The notes under the pieces: model-generated
Seen by the model: only the letters and a program-made list of their open reading frames with translations
The model's database searches: none
Told to the model about the DNA's origin: nothing
Shown: one piece after another, positions 9,159-17,944 of the stretch
Position numbering within the stretch: position 1 is the stretch's first letter
Layout of the letters: each line of letters begins with the position of its first letter
Assembly: GCA_016930375.1 (NCBI GenBank)
Contig: JAFGGU010000005.1
Span: 1 to 64,000 of the forward strand
DNA: 64,000 nt
From: Bacteroidales bacterium
GTDB lineage: Bacteria; Bacteroidota; Bacteroidia; Bacteroidales; UBA10428
Direction: 5' to 3'
Translations under genes and position numbers: made by a program

Positions 9159-9824
9159 TCAAAAAAGAACCCCTATCCGAAAAGTAATGAAATTCGAAAC
9201 GGCTTTGTGATCGTTATTGGAAAGCACATCGATAAAACCATTATCATAAAATATACCGGCTGTGAGTGAGGTATTGCCTCCAATGTTGTATTCAACGCCT
9301 CCGCCAAAGAAATAGGACATATTCAGCAGGTTAATTTCCTTGGCAACATTGTCTTTTGCCAAACCACTCCCGGTGGCCGTTGCCCTTGCCCCAACATTGA
9401 TATAATGTCTCAGGCCCATCTGTGCATAATAGGTAAAATAGCCGATTTCATTGGTTTTTAGCTTGATGGCCAGAGGCAGGGATAAATAATTGGGGTGAAA
9501 AGCCACTGTTGTTCCTGCATCCAATGATACATCGGTCTCGCTTCCCGAAGATCCCATGGTGATATTCACCGGCACATTGTATAGTATATTGCCGCCCAGC
9601 ATGGTCATGGATAATCCCGAAACGATGCCATAGTTCGGATGGAAGTAATACTCCATGATTAATCCCCAGCTGAATCCAGGACGCGTGCCGTCTTTTTCAA
9701 TATCGCTTGACTTGGGCGATAACCAGGAGGCAAGAGGATCGGCATGAACGCCCAAACGGAGGGGTGATTGGGCAAACACGCCCGATACATTCAATGCCAG
9801 CAGTATTAGGATTGCTTTTTTCAC
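9159..9824 (-). CDS. Outer-membrane beta-barrel protein (PorT/OMP_b-brl type)
   Basis: A 221-aa secreted protein. The signal peptide MKKAILILLALNVSGVFAQ ends in a typical cleavage site. The rest is alternating hydrophobic/aromatic beta strands with glycine turns (WGLIMEYYFHPNYGIVSGLS; YFTYYAQMGLRHYINVGA; ISYFFGGGVEYNIGG-like) ending in a terminal strand FITFRIGVLF, as expected for a small outer-membrane barrel. The start codon is GTG at 9824; no ATG fits the signal peptide. A good -7/-33 pair lies just upstream. Substrate or function cannot be deduced. Confidence 0.8.
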   Translation of the reverse strand: MKKAILILLALNVSGVFAQSPLRLGVHADPLASWLSPKSSDIEKDGTRPGFSWGLIMEYYFHPNYGIVSGLSMTMLGGNILYNVPVNITMGSSGSETDVSLDAGTTVAFHPNYLSLPLAIKLKTNEIGYFTYYAQMGLRHYINVGARATATGSGLAKDNVAKEINLLNMSYFFGGGVEYNIGGNTSLTAGIFYDNGFIDVLSNNDHKAVSNFITFRIGVLF

Positions 9825-9850
9825 AATACAAGATTTAGGTTATTAAAAGC

Positions 9851-9880
9851 CAAATTTAAAGTAGTTCTTGGGATTTGAAA
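9851..9880 (-). promoter_or_regulatory. Candidate Bacteroidota promoter for the small barrel protein and nadE
   Basis: Read on the minus strand: -33-like TTTC (9880-9877), 18 bp spacer, perfect -7 TAAATTTG (9858-9851). It leaves a leader of about 20 nt before the GTG start at 9824. Confidence 0.5.
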
Positions 9881-10043
9881 ACAAATAAGAATGATTTATG
9901 CATGACATACATCACATATCTCTCCGGCAGGACTTCATGATGCCTCCTGTATCATTTTTTCAAGCATTATGAATGCCATAATTGTTTAAATATGTACTTT
10001 TATGCCGTTTCACAGATATTATATGCACTTTGGAACTTTCGAC

Positions 10044-11048
10044 ATGAACAAAATTAGGATTTGCCTGATGGTTGCGGTTTCGCTGATGGCTGCAGCCTGC
10101 AGTAAGGATCCTTTCAGGGTAAATACTTCTGATATTAAGGTTGATCTGGAGGTATCACGCTTTGAAAAAGAATTGTTCTCTGCTGATCCTTCCTCGCTTG
10201 AAAATAAGATCCCGGAATGGAAAAAGGAGTATGGCGTTTTCTTCCGGCATTTCAGTTATGTTCTTAAGCTTGGAAGTATAGATGATCCGGAATTTCCGGA
10301 GAGGCTGAGGCAGTTCGTCACGGATCATTCCAACTACCAGATTTACAAACGAACCATGCAGGTCTTTCCTGATCTGGATAACTTTACATTTGAACTTACC
10401 GGCGCATTCAAACATTATCGGTATTACTTCCCGGACAGATCCCTGCCCCGAATCATTACCTATGTAGCCGGATTCAACCAGTCGGCCATTACCGACGACA
10501 GTCTTCTGGCAGTTGGCCTTGACAAGTACCTGGGTAAAGACGAACAAATTTACAGGCAGATCGGTGTTTACAATTATCTTTTGACCAATATGCATCCGCA
10601 AAAGCTTGTTTCTGACTGCATGCAGTTCTGGAGTGAAACCGAATTCCCGTTCTATGATTCTGTTGACAATCTCATCGCCCATATGATATACCGGGGAAGG
10701 ATGTTGTATTTCACCCATGCCATGCTCCCTGAGCAGCCTGATACGTTGAACTGGGGATTTACACAGGCGAACTTGCATTACCTGGAATCATCTGAAAAAG
10801 CCATGTGGGCTTACCTGGTTCAAAATAAAATGCTGTTTAACACCGATGGGTTCACCATTGATAAATTCATACTGGAGGGACCGTTCACAAAAGATTTTGG
10901 CCGGGATTCACCTTCCAGGGCAGCCATCTGGATCGGTTACAGGATAGTTCAATCCTACATGCGGAGAAACAGGGAAGTCACCCTGCCTGTGCTGATGGAA
11001 GAACAAAATTATATGAAAATATTAAACTTGAGTGCTTACAATCCTTAA
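10044..11048 (+). CDS. gldB: GldB-like gliding-motility lipoprotein
   Basis: A 334-aa predicted lipoprotein resembling GldB, required for gliding and linked to type IX secretion in Flavobacteria but also kept in non-gliding Bacteroidota. I chose ATG 10044 because it gives a clean signal (MNKIRICLMVAVSLMAAAC) ending in lipobox AAAC; an in-frame ATG at 10002 would add 14 residues. Family-like stretches include VDLEVSRFEKELF near the N-terminus, FPDRSLPRIITYVAGF mid-protein and FTKDFGRDSPSRAAIWIGYRIV near the C-terminus. A near-consensus -7 box (TACTTTTA) ends at 10002. A repeat block begins 2 bp after the stop, then the M1 peptidase follows. Confidence 0.8.
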   Translation: MNKIRICLMVAVSLMAAACSKDPFRVNTSDIKVDLEVSRFEKELFSADPSSLENKIPEWKKEYGVFFRHFSYVLKLGSIDDPEFPERLRQFVTDHSNYQIYKRTMQVFPDLDNFTFELTGAFKHYRYYFPDRSLPRIITYVAGFNQSAITDDSLLAVGLDKYLGKDEQIYRQIGVYNYLLTNMHPQKLVSDCMQFWSETEFPFYDSVDNLIAHMIYRGRMLYFTHAMLPEQPDTLNWGFTQANLHYLESSEKAMWAYLVQNKMLFNTDGFTIDKFILEGPFTKDFGRDSPSRAAIWIGYRIVQSYMRRNREVTLPVLMEEQNYMKILNLSAYNP

Positions 11049-11050
11049 TA

Positions 11051-11084
11051 GTCTTGCAGTCATGCAGTCGTGCAGTCATGCAGT
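11051..11084. repeat. 8-bp tandem repeat GTCNTGCA x4 just after the gldB stop
   Basis: GTCTTGCA, GTCATGCA, GTCGTGCA and GTCATGCA in direct tandem, starting 2 bp after the stop codon. The same octamer family recurs at 30304, 30910 (inverted), 34943 and, in partial form, 57682. Confidence 0.85.
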
Positions 11085-11091
11085 TTTCATT

Positions 11092-11131
11092 TGCATATCT
11101 GCATATTGGCATATTGGCATATTGGCACATT
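11092..11131. repeat. 8-bp tandem repeat GGCATATT x5
   Basis: TGCATATC, TGCATATT, GGCATATT, GGCATATT and GGCACATT in tandem, immediately after the GTCNTGCA array and before the M1 peptidase gene. It is a different unit with the same period, so the two arrays together form one composite block. Confidence 0.85.
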
Positions 11132-11151
11132 AACCAATTTTTACAGTATTG

Positions 11152-13131
11152 ATGCGATATATTATTGTAGTACTCCTCGTGATATCCTCTTCGGTTATCA
11201 GATCCCAGTCTCCGGATTCGATCTGGCAGCGCAGCCTGGAAAAGTATGAGCAAAAGAATTACCATGGTGTCATCCGTGACATGGATGCACTGCTTCAGAT
11301 GGTGCCGGGATACGCCAATGCTTATTACAACAGGGGAATAGCCTGGGTAAACCTGGGTGATATGGATAGAGCCTGTATGGATCTTCAGACTGCACTCTCC
11401 TATGGTATGAGCGAAAACAAAAAGCTGGTTGAATATACCTGTAATCCTGAGTTCGTAAGGGATCTCCTGCTGAAACAGTTCTACCAGAAAGAAACGGTTC
11501 ACCCCGAACTGGGTTACAGACCGGAATACACGCATGCTGATACGCTCAGAGGGGCCCTCCGGGCTGAAAGAACAAGTTATGATGTTACATTTTATGATCT
11601 CCGTGTGAGGATCATGCCGAAGGGGAAAAAAATTGAAGGAAACAATGCGGTATACTTTCAGGTGATGCAACCTACGAGGAAAATACAGGTGGACCTGTTC
11701 GATAATTATGATATTACCGCGATGACGTGGAACGGAAGTCCTCTTCCATGGCGTCGTGATGGCAACGCTGTTTTCATTGATTTCCCCCGTGAATTACAAA
11801 CCGGAGAAAATCAGGTTATTTCAATAGCTTACCAGGGTAAACCCGGTGTCGCGCCCAATCCTCCCTGGGAAGGCGGCTTTGTATGGGAAAAGGATCCAAA
11901 TAAAAATCTGTGGATCAGCGTTGCATGCGAACATCTGGGCGCCAGCAGCTGGTGGCCTGCCAAGGATCATATGACCGACAAACCCGACTCGGTACAGATC
12001 ACACTTGAGGTTCCCAGGGGTTATCAGGCTGTATCCAACGGCACACTCCGGCATTCGGGACAGGCAGACAAAAAATATGACCGGTTTACCTGGTTTGTGC
12101 ATTATCCGATCAACAATTACAACATCACCTTTTATGTCGGCAAGTACACGGCATTTAGCGATACGCTTATCCAGGACGGAGATACGCTGAGTCTGGACTA
12201 CAATGTACTTACCGACAATCTGGAAATTGCACGGGAGCATTTTAAACAAACCCGCGACATAGTAGCCTTTTACAACAAAGCTTTTGGATTTTACCCTTTT
12301 CCGAAGGACGGATTTGGACTGGTGGAATCATCCTATGAGGGTATGGAACACCAGTCTGCCATTGCCTACGGTAATGGCTATAAAAATAACAACCGACAGG
12401 ATTACCGGAATCAGATCTTTGATTTCATCATTGTTCACGAAGGGGCGCACGAATGGTGGGGCAATTCGGTTACTGCGGCCGATATGGCCGATATGTGGAT
12501 CCATGAAGGTTTTGCCACATATGCCGAATATCTTTTCCTTGAAAACAGGCTGGGCATGCAGGAATATCTCTATGAACTATCCGATAAAAGCAGGTATATT
12601 TTCAATGTCTGGCCCCTGGTGCAGAACCGGGATGTGAACGAAAACACATTTGCCAGTAATGATATTTACCACAAGGGAGCTATGCTTTTACACTGCCTGC
12701 GTTGCACCGTTAACAACGATTCCATATTTTTCGGCATCCTGAGGGATTTCTGTATTGAGAACCGTTACAAAACTGTAACCTCCGATGATTTCATCAGATT
12801 CGTCAACCATTACACAGGATCAGATTACACGGCCTTCTTCAGCATTTATCTTTATGAAACCAAGCTGCCTGTCCTGTCCTACAACTATTCGGTTGACCAG
12901 GGCGGGCTTACTCTGAAATACAGGTGGACAGGGGTAAAAGAGGGATTTACCATGCCCTTTGGGATTGAGACCAGCCATAAGGATTCATACCGCCTGGAGG
13001 CTGATACATCATGGAAGGAAATCCGGTTACCTGACGCGGAATGGTTTAACTTTTATAATCTTTGGAAGGGATACGAGGGATGTAAGGATAATTCGTTTAC
13101 GTATTTCAATACGCACTGTGAGAATGAGTAA
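11152..13131 (+). CDS. Secreted M1-family metallo-aminopeptidase with N-terminal TPR-like region
   Basis: A 659-aa zinc aminopeptidase. ATG 11152 is preferred over the TTG one codon earlier. Signal peptide (MRYIIVVLLVISSSVIRSQ), then a TPR-like segment at about residues 25-95 (EKYEQKNYHGVIRDMDALLQ; YANAYYNRGIAWVNLGDMDR). The M1 beta-sandwich and catalytic domain follow. Zinc ligands are His429 and His433 of HEGAH and Glu452 of IHEGF, spacing HExxH-x18-E; the exopeptidase motif is GMEHQS. It probably trims peptides in the periplasm or outside the cell. No promoter is seen, and it may be read through from gldB across the repeat block. The stop is 1 bp from the stop of convergent rpmH. Confidence 0.93.
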   Translation: MRYIIVVLLVISSSVIRSQSPDSIWQRSLEKYEQKNYHGVIRDMDALLQMVPGYANAYYNRGIAWVNLGDMDRACMDLQTALSYGMSENKKLVEYTCNPEFVRDLLLKQFYQKETVHPELGYRPEYTHADTLRGALRAERTSYDVTFYDLRVRIMPKGKKIEGNNAVYFQVMQPTRKIQVDLFDNYDITAMTWNGSPLPWRRDGNAVFIDFPRELQTGENQVISIAYQGKPGVAPNPPWEGGFVWEKDPNKNLWISVACEHLGASSWWPAKDHMTDKPDSVQITLEVPRGYQAVSNGTLRHSGQADKKYDRFTWFVHYPINNYNITFYVGKYTAFSDTLIQDGDTLSLDYNVLTDNLEIAREHFKQTRDIVAFYNKAFGFYPFPKDGFGLVESSYEGMEHQSAIAYGNGYKNNNRQDYRNQIFDFIIVHEGAHEWWGNSVTAADMADMWIHEGFATYAEYLFLENRLGMQEYLYELSDKSRYIFNVWPLVQNRDVNENTFASNDIYHKGAMLLHCLRCTVNNDSIFFGILRDFCIENRYKTVTSDDFIRFVNHYTGSDYTAFFSIYLYETKLPVLSYNYSVDQGGLTLKYRWTGVKEGFTMPFGIETSHKDSYRLEADTSWKEIRLPDAEWFNFYNLWKGYEGCKDNSFTYFNTHCENE

Positions 13132-13132
13132 A

Positions 13133-13288
13133 TTACTTACTAGCTATTTCTTCAGAAACAGTCAGCCTTTTTCTTCCTTTTGCCCTGCGGCTTGATAAAA
13201 CCTTGCGGCCATTCGCGGTGGACATTCTTTCCCTGAATCCGTGTTTATTGCGTCTTTTCCTGTTCGAAGGCTGATATGTTCTTTTCAT
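13133..13288 (-). CDS. rpmH: 50S ribosomal protein L34
   Basis: A 51-aa basic protein of the large ribosomal subunit. The translation starts [20 protein letters not shown] and continues [20 protein letters not shown], an unmistakable L34 signature, and ends TVSEEIASK with TAA at 13135-13133. It is only 1 bp from the stop of the convergent M1 peptidase gene. A perfect Bacteroidota promoter lies upstream, so it is transcribed alone. The usual rnpA/yidC/dnaA partners are absent here; mnmD is the next gene upstream on this strand, beyond a repeat hairpin. Confidence 0.97.
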   Translation of the reverse strand: MKRTYQPSNRKRRNKHGFRERMSTANGRKVLSSRRAKGRKRLTVSEEIASK

Positions 13289-13326
13289 TGTAATGCTTGT
13301 TTATGACTCCTTACAAAATCGGATTG

Positions 13327-13357
13327 CAAAAATAGTTATTTTATTTTTCGAAACAAA
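13327..13357 (-). promoter_or_regulatory. rpmH promoter (consensus -33/-7)
   Basis: On the minus strand: TTTG (13357-13354), exactly 19 bp, then TATTTTTG (13334-13327). This matches the Bacteroidota housekeeping consensus TTTG-N19-TAnnTTTG perfectly. The predicted leader before the rpmH ATG is roughly 30 nt. The spacer is strongly A/T-rich. Confidence 0.88.
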
Positions 13358-13369
13358 TTTTTTTTTAAG

Positions 13370-13496
13370 TAATGAGTGATGAGTGATGTGTAACAAGTGG
13401 GACTCGGGCATGAGGGTTGGGAGTTCACACCCCAAACCCCAGACCCTTAACCCGCTCATTACTCGTTACTCGTTACTCGTTACTCGTTACTTCGTT
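13370..13496. repeat. Long imperfect hairpin of 7-bp repeats embedding the mnmD stop codon
   Basis: Left arm (13370-13397) is TAATGAG, TGATGAG, TGATGTG, TAACAAG. Right arm (13455-13489) is CTCATTA followed by CTCGTTA x4, i.e. roughly the reverse complement. The middle contains GGGTTGGGAG versus CCCCAAACCCC/AACCC stretches that could pair further. The mnmD stop codon (13489-13487) lies inside the last CTCGTTA unit, so the gene's final codons come from repeat-like sequence. Confidence 0.85.
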
Positions 13497-14146
13497 CCTC
13501 TTAACATTTCCCTCTTCCCCGGAGGTCCCGGCAGTTTTTCAATACGGAAACCTGCTGTTTTCAGCATTCTTTTTACGGTGCCCTTCACGCAATACGTAGT
13601 GAGAATTCCATCCTGAGAAAGATTGTTGTACAACCGGTTGAAAATATCCTGTGTCCACATTTCTGGTTGTTTTTCAGGAGCAAAGGCATCAAAGAAAACC
13701 AGGTCATACATAAACTCAGGCTGAAAATCCGTAAGATCATCCCGGATTTTATGAAGGTAAAAAAATGGATGCACCATGGTGGTTGCATTCCAGGATGCCT
13801 GGTGGATACCTGCGAAGAAGCTTTCAGCGTCCGGAACATTCGGAAGCCGGGAAGTATAATTCAATTTTTCAGCCAAAACCAGATCGACCGGAAATTTCTC
13901 AAGCGCATGATACGTAACCTTCACCTGTTTATCCCGGGCCGTAATACAGGTCAGCAGGGCGTTCAGACCGGTACCAAAACCAACTTCCAAAACAGAGATC
14001 TTCGGTCCGTCCGTCCTGTATAAAAAACCGGCATCTATGAAAACATGTCTGGATTCGGTTATCGCTCCGTAGGTCGAATGGTAATGTTCGTCCAGATGGG
14101 GGACATATAGTGTGTGAGAACCGTCACGGGTAGTTACCAGTTGCAT
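13487..14146 (-). CDS. mnmD: Stand-alone tRNA (mnm5s2U34) methyltransferase MnmD
   Basis: SAM-dependent methyltransferase of the DUF752/MnmC N-terminal family, finishing the 5-methylaminomethyl modification of tRNA wobble uridine. At 219 aa it equals the methyltransferase half of MnmC only; the FAD oxidase half is missing, as in the monofunctional MnmD known from Gram-positives. Visible motifs are the SAM-binding VLEVGFGTGLNALL (about residues 50-63) and DLVFFDAFAPEKQPEMWT with the DAFxPxxxPxxW signature, then LTTYCVKGTVKRML. Start ATG 14146. The C-terminal codons and stop run into the 7-bp repeat hairpin. Confidence 0.9.
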   Translation of the reverse strand: MQLVTTRDGSHTLYVPHLDEHYHSTYGAITESRHVFIDAGFLYRTDGPKISVLEVGFGTGLNALLTCITARDKQVKVTYHALEKFPVDLVLAEKLNYTSRLPNVPDAESFFAGIHQASWNATTMVHPFFYLHKIRDDLTDFQPEFMYDLVFFDAFAPEKQPEMWTQDIFNRLYNNLSQDGILTTYCVKGTVKRMLKTAGFRIEKLPGPPGKREMLRGTK

Positions 14147-14211
14147 GCTGGGTTTTCCGCAATGTTAGTAAAATCATGGCAGAGACACAATGTATTGTGT
14201 CCCTGTTTTTT

Positions 14212-14219
14212 TACCTTTG
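14212..14219 (+). promoter_or_regulatory. Candidate -7 box for the DUF1573/meaB operon
   Basis: TACCTTTG matches TAnnTTTG, 33 bp before the ATG at 14253. No TTTG stands at the expected -33 position, so only the -7 element is supported. Confidence 0.4.
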
Positions 14220-14252
14220 GACAAGGCAAGTTTTTAAATTAATGATAACCTG

Positions 14253-15341
14253 ATGAAATCAATATTTTCAGTTCTGACGATTCTTGGCTTTTTGGGGTTG
14301 TCGCCCATATTCGCACAGAATAACAAACCCGGCGTTGCTTTTGCGGAAAAGGAGTTCAACTTCGGTACCTTCAGGGAATCTGCAGGTTTGCTTACGCATG
14401 ATTTCAAATTTACAAATACCGGCAAGATACCTTTAATCATAGGCGATGTAAAAGCCGCCTGTGGCTGTACAGTACCGGAATGGCCCAAAGAACCCATATT
14501 GCCTGGGAAATCGGGAATCATCAAGGTCAGTTTCAATCCGGCCAAACAAAGCGGAGCTTTCAGCAAAACCATCCAGGTTAGCAGCAATGCCGACGTGCCC
14601 CTGGTGAATCTAATTGTTAAAGGAGTTGTGATTCCCACGCAAATTGTAGAAGAAGTATACAAATTCACGGTAGGCGATATCCGCCTGGAAACCATCTATG
14701 CAGCCTTTGGAGAAATATTTAAAGGGCAAAACTCAACGTATTCCATCAAAGTATTCAATAATTCAATAGACAAGCCTGCTACCCTGAGTTTTCGCAAAAC
14801 TCCACCGCATCTGAGAATCAAATTTTCTCCTGAAACTATTGATCCACAGCAGGAAGGCAGAATTGAACTGGAGTATGCCACTGCTGATCTGAAGGATTGG
14901 GATTATGTGGTTGACAGGCTCGACCTGCTCGTTAATGGTGCATCGCTCCCCAATAACCGGATCAGTATCACTGCCAATATCAAGGAAGATTTTTCAAAAT
15001 TGTCTTCATCTGATATGGAAGCAGCGCCCCGGGTGAATTTTGACAGCCAGCTTTTTGATTTTGGCAGCATTGCTTCAGGTGCAGTTGTTGAACACGAGTT
15101 CAGGCTGACCAACACCGGGAAATCGGACCTGTTTATACGCAAGGTAAGTGCAAGTTGCGGATGTACAGCCGTTCAACCGGCCAAAACCCAGATCAAGCCG
15201 GGAGAATCCACCAGCATCAAAGTTCTGTTTAATGCAGCCGGTCGTGAAGGAAATCAGAAAAAGGCCATTACCATAATAACCAATGACCCGAAGAGATCCA
15301 AAACCATTTTATGGATAAACGGCATTGTTGAAAAACGATGA
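14253..15341 (+). CDS. Secreted protein with two DUF1573 domains
   Basis: A 362-aa exported protein of unknown function. Signal peptide MKSIFSVLTILGFLGLSPIFAQ. Two Ig-like DUF1573 domains sit near the two ends, each with the family pattern: FNFGTFRESAGLLTHDFKFTNTG followed by AACGCTVPEWP (about residues 30-125), and FDFGSIASGAVVEHEFRLTNTG followed by ASCGCTAVQPAK (about 265-360). A less conserved beta-rich region lies between them. The paired cysteines in each CGCT may form disulfides after export. The gene overlaps meaB by ATGA, so translation is coupled, although the products act in different compartments. Confidence 0.88.
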   Translation: MKSIFSVLTILGFLGLSPIFAQNNKPGVAFAEKEFNFGTFRESAGLLTHDFKFTNTGKIPLIIGDVKAACGCTVPEWPKEPILPGKSGIIKVSFNPAKQSGAFSKTIQVSSNADVPLVNLIVKGVVIPTQIVEEVYKFTVGDIRLETIYAAFGEIFKGQNSTYSIKVFNNSIDKPATLSFRKTPPHLRIKFSPETIDPQQEGRIELEYATADLKDWDYVVDRLDLLVNGASLPNNRISITANIKEDFSKLSSSDMEAAPRVNFDSQLFDFGSIASGAVVEHEFRLTNTGKSDLFIRKVSASCGCTAVQPAKTQIKPGESTSIKVLFNAAGREGNQKKAITIITNDPKRSKTILWINGIVEKR

Positions 15342-16453
15342 AAGGGACATCTTATAAAAGTGCGCTCAACATCAGCAATGGTGTTGAACAACCTCCCGAA
15401 ATCAGTGAGGAATCCATCAGACTTCACAAACAAAAACGCCGGAATTCACCTTCTGTAAATGAATTTCTCGAGGGTATTCTGTCGGGAAACCGCACCCTGT
15501 TAAGTCAGGCTATTACCCTTACCGAAAGCTCCCTTCCCTCGCACCATGAACTGGCACAGGAAATTATCGAAAAATGCATGCCCTTTTCCGGTCGCTCACT
15601 CCGCATTGGCATTACCGGTGTACCCGGCGTCGGTAAAAGTACTTTTATTGAATCCCTGGGTATGCTGCTGATCCGGAACTACCGGAAACTTGCGGTTCTG
15701 GCCATTGACCCGAGCAGTGAGCGGTCAAAGGGCAGCATTATGGGTGACAAGACCCGGATGGAACAATTGTCAGCCGAACCGGGAGCTTTTATCCGGCCAT
15801 CTCCTTCGGCGGGATCACTCGGCGGTGTGGCGCGTAAAACCCGTGAAAACATTATACTGTGCGAAGCAGCCGGTTTCGATACCATTTTTATCGAGACCGT
15901 GGGAGTGGGACAGAGTGAAACTGCCGTGCATTCCATGGTGGATTTTTTTCTGTTGCTCATGCTGGCGGGAGCCGGTGATGAGCTTCAGGGGATCAAACGA
16001 GGTATCATGGAAATGGCGGATGCCATTGCCATTACCAAGGCCGATGGTGAAAACACAGGCAGGGCCGAAAGAGCCAAATCGGAATACACCAATGCCCTTC
16101 ATCTTTTCCCGCCTTCCGAATCGGGATGGATTCCAAAGGTTATGACCTGTTCCGCCAAAACCAACAGGGGCATAAACGATATCTGGGACCTGGTGCTTGA
16201 ATACATGGCGCTAACGCACCACAACGGGTACTTCGACAAGCGGAGACAGGAACAGTCTCTTTACTGGATGTATGAATCCATCAATCAGAACCTGAAAGAC
16301 AGTTTCTACCTTGACAAAAGAATTCAGAAACTTCTTGAAAATTACGAAACGAAAGTCCTGCAGGGTGAAATTACTCCCTTCACCCCGGTCAGGGCCCTGC
16401 TGGAAAAGTATTTCAAAAGAAGGTGGATCAAGCTGAATGCCGGAAGAAGGTGA
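15338..16453 (+). CDS. meaB: Methylmalonyl-CoA mutase-associated GTPase MeaB
   Basis: G-protein chaperone that protects and reloads adenosylcobalamin-dependent methylmalonyl-CoA mutase. 371 aa. Walker A GITGVPGVGKSTFIE (about residues 87-101), VLAIDPSS, the switch region GSIMGDKTRM, base-binding AITKADGEN, and a C-terminal helical dimerisation arm (LLEKYFKRRW). The first 40 or so residues are a polar extension. No mutase subunit is in the window, so its client must be encoded elsewhere. ATG overlaps the stop of the DUF1573 gene by 4 bp. Confidence 0.94.
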   Translation: MKGTSYKSALNISNGVEQPPEISEESIRLHKQKRRNSPSVNEFLEGILSGNRTLLSQAITLTESSLPSHHELAQEIIEKCMPFSGRSLRIGITGVPGVGKSTFIESLGMLLIRNYRKLAVLAIDPSSERSKGSIMGDKTRMEQLSAEPGAFIRPSPSAGSLGGVARKTRENIILCEAAGFDTIFIETVGVGQSETAVHSMVDFFLLLMLAGAGDELQGIKRGIMEMADAIAITKADGENTGRAERAKSEYTNALHLFPPSESGWIPKVMTCSAKTNRGINDIWDLVLEYMALTHHNGYFDKRRQEQSLYWMYESINQNLKDSFYLDKRIQKLLENYETKVLQGEITPFTPVRALLEKYFKRRWIKLNAGRR

Positions 16454-16475
16454 TCTGTGAATTCCTGCCCGGCGT

Positions 16476-16505
16476 TTTGGATCGAACAAAAAAGGAATAT
16501 TTTTG
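16476..16505 (+). promoter_or_regulatory. lpdA promoter
   Basis: TTTG (16476-16479), 18 bp, TATTTTTG (16498-16505). Both boxes match the Bacteroidota consensus, leaving a leader of roughly 40 nt before ATG 16553. Confidence 0.8.
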
Positions 16506-16552
16506 CTTTATGATGTATGACGGACAACTATAAATAATTAAAACTGTTGACA

Positions 16553-17944
16553 ATGAACTATGATTTGATCGTGATTGGTAGCGGACCTGGTGGTTATGTA
16601 GCCGCCATAAGGGCTTCACAGCTTGGCATGAAAACCCTTGTTGTCGAAAAGGCGGAAATCGGAGGAATCTGTCTCAACTGGGGTTGCATTCCCACAAAGG
16701 CTTTGCTGAAAAGCGCCCAGGTACTGAATTACCTGAAACATGCCAATGATTACGGTATCTCTTCCGGAACGGATGCGCAGGCCGATTTATCAAAAATAGT
16801 TGATCGCAGCAGGGGAGTTGCTGATGGTATGAGCAAGGGTGTGCAATTCCTATTCAGGAAAAATAAAATTGAACAGATGGCAGGTACCGGCAGGCTGGTT
16901 GATAGCCAAACCGTTTCGGTGACGGATAAGGAGGGAAAAGAGTCCAAAATAACTGCCAAAAATATTATACTTGCCACCGGATCCCGGTCCAAAGAATTGC
17001 CCAATCTGAAACAGGACGGAGTTAAGATTATTGGATACCGGGAAGCCATGACATTGAAAAAGCAACCTAAATCCATGGTGGTTGTCGGTTCAGGAGCCAT
17101 TGGAAGTGAATTTGCCTATTTTTACAATTCCATTGGCACAAAGGTCACCCTGGTGGAATTTTTGCCCACCATTGTTCCCCTCGAAGATGAAGAAGTCTCC
17201 AAACAACTTGAAAGGTCTTTTAAAAAAGCAGGCATGGAAGTGATGACCTCTTCTTCGGTGGAGTCTGTAGATGCCTCCGGCAAGCTTTGCCAGGTTTCCA
17301 TCAAAACCCCCAAAGGAAACGAGAAGCGCGAGGCGGAGATCGTGCTTTCTGCTGTTGGCATAACGCCCAACCTCGAGGATATAGGCCTTGAGAAACTGGG
17401 GATTGTGGTTGATAAAGGTAAAATTAAAGTGGATGAATACTACCAGACCAGCGTAAAGGGAATTTTCGCCATTGGAGACATAGTACCGGGCCCGGCACTT
17501 GCTCATGTTGCTTCAGCCGAAGGGATCGTATGCGTGGAGAAAATGTCCGGACTGAATCCCGAACCAGTCAATTACAAAAACATCCCCGGCTGTACCTACA
17601 CTTCACCCGAAATAGCCTCGGTTGGTCTTACCGAAAAGGCAGCCAAAGAAGCCGGTTATGCTATCAAAGTCGGCAAATTTCCCTTTACGGCATCCGGAAA
17701 GGCCAGTGCAGCCGGAAATAAAGAGGGTTTCGTCAAGCTTATTTTCGATGCCAAATACGGTGAATTACTGGGAGCACATCTCATCGGGGATAATGTGACT
17801 GAAATGATCGCAGAAATGGTTGTCGCCCGGAAGCTTGAAACAACGGGACATGAAATAATCAAGGCCATCCATCCCCACCCGACCATGTCGGAAGCCATCA
17901 TGGAAGCTGCCGCAGCGGCATACGGGGAGGTTATTCATAGATAG
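16553..17944 (+). CDS. lpdA: Dihydrolipoyl dehydrogenase
   Basis: FAD-dependent E3 subunit of 2-oxoacid dehydrogenase/glycine-cleavage complexes, reoxidising dihydrolipoamide with NAD+. 463 aa from ATG 16553; a TTG two codons earlier is less likely. FAD site VIGSGPGGYVAAIRA at the N-terminus; redox pair Cys40 and Cys45 in GGICLNWGCIPTK; NAD site VVGSGAIGSEFAYFY; second FAD motif GIFAIGDI; catalytic His-Glu in HPHPTMSE near the C-terminus. It has its own promoter, and no E1/E2 genes are adjacent. The stop codon abuts a 7-bp repeat hairpin. Confidence 0.96.
   Translation: MNYDLIVIGSGPGGYVAAIRASQLGMKTLVVEKAEIGGICLNWGCIPTKALLKSAQVLNYLKHANDYGISSGTDAQADLSKIVDRSRGVADGMSKGVQFLFRKNKIEQMAGTGRLVDSQTVSVTDKEGKESKITAKNIILATGSRSKELPNLKQDGVKIIGYREAMTLKKQPKSMVVVGSGAIGSEFAYFYNSIGTKVTLVEFLPTIVPLEDEEVSKQLERSFKKAGMEVMTSSSVESVDASGKLCQVSIKTPKGNEKREAEIVLSAVGITPNLEDIGLEKLGIVVDKGKIKVDEYYQTSVKGIFAIGDIVPGPALAHVASAEGIVCVEKMSGLNPEPVNYKNIPGCTYTSPEIASVGLTEKAAKEAGYAIKVGKFPFTASGKASAAGNKEGFVKLIFDAKYGELLGAHLIGDNVTEMIAEMVVARKLETTGHEIIKAIHPHPTMSEAIMEAAAAAYGEVIHR

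Noticed and set aside
13383..13616. Overlapping plus-strand frames antisense to mnmD
   Set aside because: They lie in the repeat and across the conserved methyltransferase gene; no coding features of their own.
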